A stretch of 64,000 nucleotides of DNA from Pseudomonadota bacterium (GTDB taxonomy: Bacteria; Pseudomonadota; Gammaproteobacteria; Steroidobacterales; MnTg04). A program made the position numbers and the translations under genes. The stretch spans positions 1 through 64,000 of the forward strand of contig JACZVC010000001.1 in the NCBI GenBank assembly GCA_022572885.1, in the 5' to 3' direction. The number at the start of each line of letters is the position of its first letter. Position 1 is the stretch's first letter. This document shows positions 62,051 to 64,000 of the stretch, piece by piece. The notes beneath the pieces were generated by a model that saw nothing but the letters and a program-made list of their open reading frames with translations, was not told the origin of the DNA and ran no database searches.

Positions 62051-64000
62051 ATGAAAAAGATCAGCATCCGGGGCGCCCGCACCCACAATCTGAAAAACCT
62101 GGACCTGGAACTGCCACGGGAAAGGTTGATCGTGCTCACCGGCCTGTCCGGTTCGGGCAAGTCTTCGCTGGCGTTCGACACCATATACGCCGAGGGTCAG
62201 CGGCGTTACGTCGAGTCGCTGTCCACTTATGCGCGGCAATTCCTGTCGATAATGGAAAAACCGGATGTCGACCATATAGAAGGTCTGTCGCCGGCCATTT
62301 CCATCGAGCAAAAAGCCACCTCACACAACCCGCGCTCCACGGTCGGCACGGTCACCGAGATCTACGATTACCTGCGGCTGCTGTATGCGCGTGCCGGCAT
62401 TCCGCGTTGCCCCGACCACGGCGGTGACCTGGAGGCGCAGACCATCAGCCAGATGGTGGACACGGTCATGGGGCTGGATGAAGGCAACCGGCTGATGTTG
62501 CTGGCCCCGGTGGTCCAGGAGCGCAAGGGCGAACATATTCAGCTGTTGCGCGAGATCCGCCGCCAGGGTTTTATCCGCGCGCGGATCGATGGCGAGATTT
62601 GCGAACTCGAGCACGCACCGAAACTGGATCTGAAACGCAGACACACGATCGAGGTGATTGTCGATCGCTTCAAGGTGCGCGCCGATATCAACCTGCGCCT
62701 GGCGGAATCATTCGAGACCGCACTGCAACTGACCGAGGGCGTGGCCCGGATCGCCTGGATGGACAACGCGGACAAAACCGAACTGGTTTTTTCGGACCGC
62801 TTTGCCTGCAAGGTCTGCGGTTACAGCCTGAGCGAGCTCGAACCGCGCCTGTTTTCTTTCAATAACCCGAGCGGTGCCTGCCCGGACTGCGACGGCCTCG
62901 GGATCAAGCAGTTTTTCGATGCCGGCCGCGTGGTCCTGCACAACAACCTGAGCCTGGCGGGCGGTGCGATCCGCGGCTGGGATCGGCGCAATGCCTATTA
63001 CTTCCAGATGATCCAGTCACTGGCGAGACACTTCCTGTTCGATATCGAGTCACCGTTCGAGGATCTGCCCGACGATATCCGCGAGATCATTCTTTATGGC
63101 AGCGGCAAGGAAAAAATCGATTTCCAGTATCTCGACGGCCGCGGCGGCCACCTCAGGCGGCGGCATGTTTTCGAGGGCATTATTCCAAACATGCAGCGAC
63201 GCTACCGCGAAACCGAATCCAGCATGGTGCGCGAAGAACTCGCCAAGTACATGTCCAGCCAGCCATGCCCGGAATGCGAGGGCAAAAGGCTCAACCGTGC
63301 CGCCCGCAATGTTTTTGTCGCGGAAAAAACCCTGTCGGAAATCACCTCGATGGCGGTCGGCCAGGCACGGAAGTTTTTTGCAGGCATGACATTGCAGGGT
63401 TGGCGTGGAGAAATTGCGGCCAAGGTGGTCAAGGAAGTCGGCGAAAGACTGCGCTTCCTTGCCGATGTCGGTCTCGATTACCTGACGCTGGACCGCAGCG
63501 CCGAGACCCTGTCGGGTGGCGAAGCGCAGCGTATCCGGCTGGCCAGCCAGATTGGTTCGGGCCTGGTCGGGGTCATGTACATCCTCGACGAACCTTCGAT
63601 CGGCCTGCACCAGCGCGATAACAAGCGCCTGCTGCGCACGCTGTTTCACCTGCGCGACCTGGGCAACACCGTGATCGTGGTCGAACACGACGAGGAGACG
63701 ATCCTGGCAGCCGATCACGTGGTCGACCTGGGCCCTGGCGCCGGCGTCCACGGCGGGCAGATTGTCGCCCAGGGCAGCCCGCGGGAAATACAGGCACAGG
63801 CCGAGTCGCTCACCGGCCAGTACCTGTCCGGCCGGCGCAGCATACCGATGCCGCTGATGCGCGCACCCAAAGACGACAAGCGGGTACTTTCAATCCGGGG
63901 AGCACGCGGCAACAACCTGAAAAAAATCGATGTGGATATTCCGATCGGACTGATGACCTGCGTGACCGGGGTTTCCGGATCCGGCAAATCCACGCTGATC
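62051..64000 (+). CDS. uvrA: Excinuclease ABC subunit A (3' end beyond window)
   Basis: The first 650 codons of UvrA (about 940 residues in E. coli) are present and the frame is open to the window end. The first Walker A is [16 protein letters not shown] near residue 30, followed by the UvrB-interaction region. Zinc-knuckle Cys pairs appear as [20 protein letters not shown]...[10 protein letters not shown]. The ABC signature is [16 protein letters not shown], with [16 protein letters not shown] as Walker B. The second Walker [12 protein letters not shown], closes the window. It recognises DNA damage for nucleotide-excision repair. No CTGT-N8-ACAG LexA box is visible in the 74-base gap shared with the divergent MFS gene. 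Confidence 0.97.
   Translation, partial: MKKISIRGARTHNLKNLDLELPRERLIVLTGLSGSGKSSLAFDTIYAEGQRRYVESLSTYARQFLSIMEKPDVDHIEGLSPAISIEQKATSHNPRSTVGTVTEIYDYLRLLYARAGIPRCPDHGGDLEAQTISQMVDTVMGLDEGNRLMLLAPVVQERKGEHIQLLREIRRQGFIRARIDGEICELEHAPKLDLKRRHTIEVIVDRFKVRADINLRLAESFETALQLTEGVARIAWMDNADKTELVFSDRFACKVCGYSLSELEPRLFSFNNPSGACPDCDGLGIKQFFDAGRVVLHNNLSLAGGAIRGWDRRNAYYFQMIQSLARHFLFDIESPFEDLPDDIREIILYGSGKEKIDFQYLDGRGGHLRRRHVFEGIIPNMQRRYRETESSMVREELAKYMSSQPCPECEGKRLNRAARNVFVAEKTLSEITSMAVGQARKFFAGMTLQGWRGEIAAKVVKEVGERLRFLADVGLDYLTLDRSAETLSGGEAQRIRLASQIGSGLVGVMYILDEPSIGLHQRDNKRLLRTLFHLRDLGNTVIVVEHDEETILAADHVVDLGPGAGVHGGQIVAQGSPREIQAQAESLTGQYLSGRRSIPMPLMRAPKDDKRVLSIRGARGNNLKKIDVDIPIGLMTCVTGVSGSGKSTLI

Overview
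The window is a piece of a gammaproteobacterial chromosome. The evidence is the gene content (SpeD, Crp/Vfr-type regulator, Coq7, LptE, HolA, RsfS-RlmH, PmbA/TldD, DjlA, YhdP) and a GC-rich core whose gene order resembles the Pseudomonas/Xanthomonadales type. Cyanophycin genes, expanded FlgO/TPR membrane proteins and a fused ATP sulfurylase-APS kinase suggest an environmental, possibly marine-sediment lineage of the Woeseiales/Steroidobacterales kind. That placement is an inference, not a measurement.

Region 1 (1-10.8 kb) is accessory DNA. Single genes lie apart from each other: a DsbA-family oxidoreductase, an IS30-family element, a MerB-like protein, a short tyrosine recombinase, two related FlgO-like/TPR membrane proteins and a five-fold zinc-ribbon nuclease. 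Nearly every intergenic gap holds one or more copies of a ~30 bp palindrome (arms of the type GTCCGCTT / AAGCGGAC), often in arrays with a period near 57-60 bp. The IS30 element sits inside one copy.

Region 2 (about 10.9-18.77 kb) is an integrated element next to tRNA-Gln(CUG). It has a tyrosine integrase abutting the tRNA 3' end, an AlpA-like small protein, a small Cys-rich protein, an HTH (replication-type) protein, two sets of direct repeats that look like iterons, a WYL-like protein, a zinc-ribbon protein, a pair of paralogous small Cys/Asn-rich proteins, a small membrane protein and a double-HTH protein resembling terminase small subunits. It is more AT-rich than the core and carries no recognisable capsid, tail or conjugation gene. 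The far attachment site was not found by eye.

Region 3 (18.8-30 kb) is core: tRNA-Gln, rpsI, rplM, a thioredoxin-like ferredoxin, a DUF481 outer-membrane protein, a GlcF-like iron-sulfur protein, coq7, speD, crp, trpG, rpe, djlA, a hypothetical gene, purC and a YihY-type membrane protein.

Region 4 (30-38.7 kb) holds pmbA and, divergent from it, a cyanophycin operon (cphB cyanophycinase, cphA synthetase and a stand-alone Mur-ligase-like protein) running into darP. An ExeA-like AAA ATPase with an FHA domain follows. From memory of Pseudomonas, pmbA-darP-tldD-nit-yhdP-rng-maf is a contiguous block; here it has been opened at two points.

Region 5 (39-58.4 kb) is a nearly gapless minus-strand run: miaB, ybeZ, ybeY, ybeX, lnt, leuS, lptE, holA, nadD, rsfS, rlmH, maf, rng, yhdP, nitrilase, tldD. 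It serves tRNA, ribosome and RNA maturation, envelope assembly and protein quality control. Region 6 (58.4-64 kb) has a bifunctional ATP sulfurylase/APS kinase, ssb with a strong terminator, an MFS transporter and the first 650 codons of uvrA, which runs off the window end.
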